Shown piece by piece: positions 15,727 to 16,388 of a stretch of 16,388 bases of DNA; within the stretch, counting starts at the first letter, position 1, and each line of letters begins with the position of its first letter. The notes below the pieces were generated by a model. The model saw only the letters and a program-made list of their open reading frames with translations. It made no database searches and had not been told where the DNA came from. The position numbers and the translations under genes are program-made. Source of the DNA: an uncultured Eubacteriales bacterium (GTDB lineage Bacteria; Bacillota; Clostridia; Oscillospirales; QAKW01); NCBI GenBank assembly GCA_902492505.1, contig CABULU010000042.1:1-16388 (forward strand), written 5' to 3'.

Positions 15727-16251
15727 GGAAACTATGCAGTTATCATTTATTTTTGTATTTACAATATATTTTTTGCGTATATCCTGCACCGATACGGCGG
15801 CAGGGTTTGTAATACCGCTGCCCGTACATTTGAAATAAGCCTCTTTCACGGTCCACATTTTTAAAAATTCAATGCTGAAGTCCGTTGAAAATTCGAGCAG
15901 ACGTATTTCTCTTTCTGTTGCTGTTTTTTGAAGTATATTTTTATTTATCGGACGGATTATTTCAGCATCTATTCCGATTTCTTTATCGCTGAGCGCTATT
16001 AAAACTATGCTGCCAGTGTGGGTTATGCTGAATTTAAGATCGTCCTTGTAAAACGGCTTCCCATTACTTGTGTAATTCAGATGAATGTCATCCATGCAAA
16101 TTCCGTAGTGTGCGGACAGTAACTTCTTTAAAAAGTAGTGCGCTGTAATACTTTGCACACTTTTATTGTTCGTTTTTTTTTCACAATACGGTGTAAAGCT
16201 TTCTATTTCAGAGCGTGAATATTCATCTATATTGTATCTGTATATCTTCAT
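15709..16251 (-). CDS. 4'-phosphopantetheinyl transferase, Sfp/AcpT superfamily
   Basis: A 180-residue protein predicted to move the 4'-phosphopantetheine arm from coenzyme A onto a serine of a carrier protein. Family motifs are in order: NGKPF (63-67), FSITHTG (74-80), IGIDAE with Asp95 and Glu97 (Mg-binding), and WTVKEAYFKCTG with Lys136, Glu137 and Lys141. It is shorter than B. subtilis Sfp (about 224 residues), mainly at the ends. No polyketide or nonribosomal-peptide genes are near, so its partner could be the fatty-acid carrier protein or one encoded elsewhere; AcpS versus Sfp class is settled as Sfp-like by the motifs. The start at 16251 has no recognisable Shine-Dalgarno sequence. It converges on ligA and diverges from tRNA-Asn. 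Confidence 0.87.
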   Translation of the reverse strand: MKIYRYNIDEYSRSEIESFTPYCEKKTNNKSVQSITAHYFLKKLLSAHYGICMDDIHLNYTSNGKPFYKDDLKFSITHTGSIVLIALSDKEIGIDAEIIRPINKNILQKTATEREIRLLEFSTDFSIEFLKMWTVKEAYFKCTGSGITNPAAVSVQDIRKKYIVNTKINDNCIVSSVSNK

Positions 16252-16270
16252 TTTTGTTATTTAGTTTAAT

Positions 16271-16298
16271 ATTATATATTTTTGCGTGAAAATAAGTA
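16271..16298 (-). promoter_or_regulatory. Weak candidate promoter of the sfp-type gene
   Basis: On the minus strand a perfect TATAAT (complement of 16271-16276) has only a poor -35 (TTACTT-like) 17 bases upstream. Transcription would start near 16264, giving a leader of roughly 12 bases without a ribosome binding site. Confidence 0.35.
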
Positions 16299-16306
16299 AA
16301 AAACTA

Positions 16307-16335
16307 TTGATATTTTTATATTAAGGGTATATAAT
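16307..16335 (+). promoter_or_regulatory. Sigma-A-type promoter of tRNA-Asn
   Basis: TTGATA (16307-16312), a 17-base spacer and a perfect TATAAT (16330-16335). The predicted start near 16342 is about 6 bases before the mature tRNA 5' end, so a short 5' leader would be removed by RNase P. No TG-N extension is present here. Confidence 0.8.
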
Positions 16336-16347
16336 ATTATAAAATAT

Positions 16348-16388
16348 TCCTCCTTAGCTCAGTTGGTAGAGCATGCGGCTGTTAACCG
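16348..16388 (+). tRNA. tRNA-Asn (anticodon GUU), 5' part, cut by window end
   Basis: The first 41 bases of a tRNA. Acceptor 5' strand TCCTCCT, TA, D-stem GCTC/GAGC with loop AGTTGGTA, anticodon stem TGCGG and anticodon loop CTGTTAA, in which GTT is the asparagine anticodon. The 3' strand of the anticodon stem begins CCG and then the window ends. The T arm and 3' acceptor are not visible; more tRNAs may follow. Confidence 0.92.

Noticed and set aside
15679..15864. Short plus-strand open frame after ligA
   Set aside because: It overlaps the ligA stop and runs antisense to the phosphopantetheinyl transferase gene; no family similarity is visible.
1..16388. CRISPR arrays, insertion sequences, attachment sites or phage genes
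   Set aside because: No regularly spaced repeats, transposase or integrase motifs, or terminal inverted repeats with target duplications were seen by reading; the region looks like ordinary chromosome.

Overview
The window looks like a chromosomal segment of a low-to-moderate GC, Gram-positive, anaerobic Firmicute, most likely a gut clostridium of the Oscillospirales/Ruminococcaceae type. Four things point there: Bacillus-like promoters with extended -10 elements, strong AAGGAG-type ribosome binding sites, the gene set (DUF815 ATPase, bifunctional Rel, HemZ, PepD, NAD-dependent ligase), and the recJ-rel-MBL-hemZ order. The lineage is an inference from gene content; no 16S gene is present.

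Layout. At the left edge a sodium:neurotransmitter-symporter-type gene starts on the minus strand, but reads into an in-frame TAA at codon 37 before leaving the window. Divergent from it is a DUF815 AAA-type ATPase gene, followed by a complete intracellular GH2 beta-galactosidase gene (lacZ) with its own promoter and a strong hairpin terminator. Next is a two-gene peptide-degradation operon, aminoacyl-histidine dipeptidase (pepD) plus an M24B Xaa-Pro peptidase, bracketed by a near-consensus promoter and a 13-bp-stem terminator. Then comes a five-gene, tightly packed operon: recJ, rel (RelA/SpoT), an MBL-fold hydrolase, hemZ and ligA. It is read from a TTGATA-17-TATAAT promoter. A convergent Sfp-type phosphopantetheinyl transferase gene follows, with its terminator in the short gap after ligA. 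At the right edge a tRNA-Asn(GUU) begins and is cut off by the window end.

How the genes fit together. The first half is carbohydrate and peptide use: lactose/galactoside hydrolysis, dipeptide and Xaa-Pro cleavage, and a possibly broken amino-acid symporter. The second half is housekeeping: DNA repair (RecJ, LigA), stringent response (Rel), a small metallohydrolase, a radical-SAM HemZ, and carrier-protein activation.

Most noteworthy are: the nonsense codon in the symporter gene, which creates a perfect TAAGGAGG Shine-Dalgarno sequence; a possible collapsed remnant of dtd (D-aminoacyl-tRNA deacylase) between rel and the MBL gene; a perfect inverted repeat inside the DUF815 promoter; a terminator whose loop carries the end of the transferase gene; and TG-N extended -10 motifs in five of the six well-matched promoters. 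I found no CRISPR array, insertion sequence, riboswitch or clearly new multi-gene system. No stretch longer than 300 bases lacks a gene.
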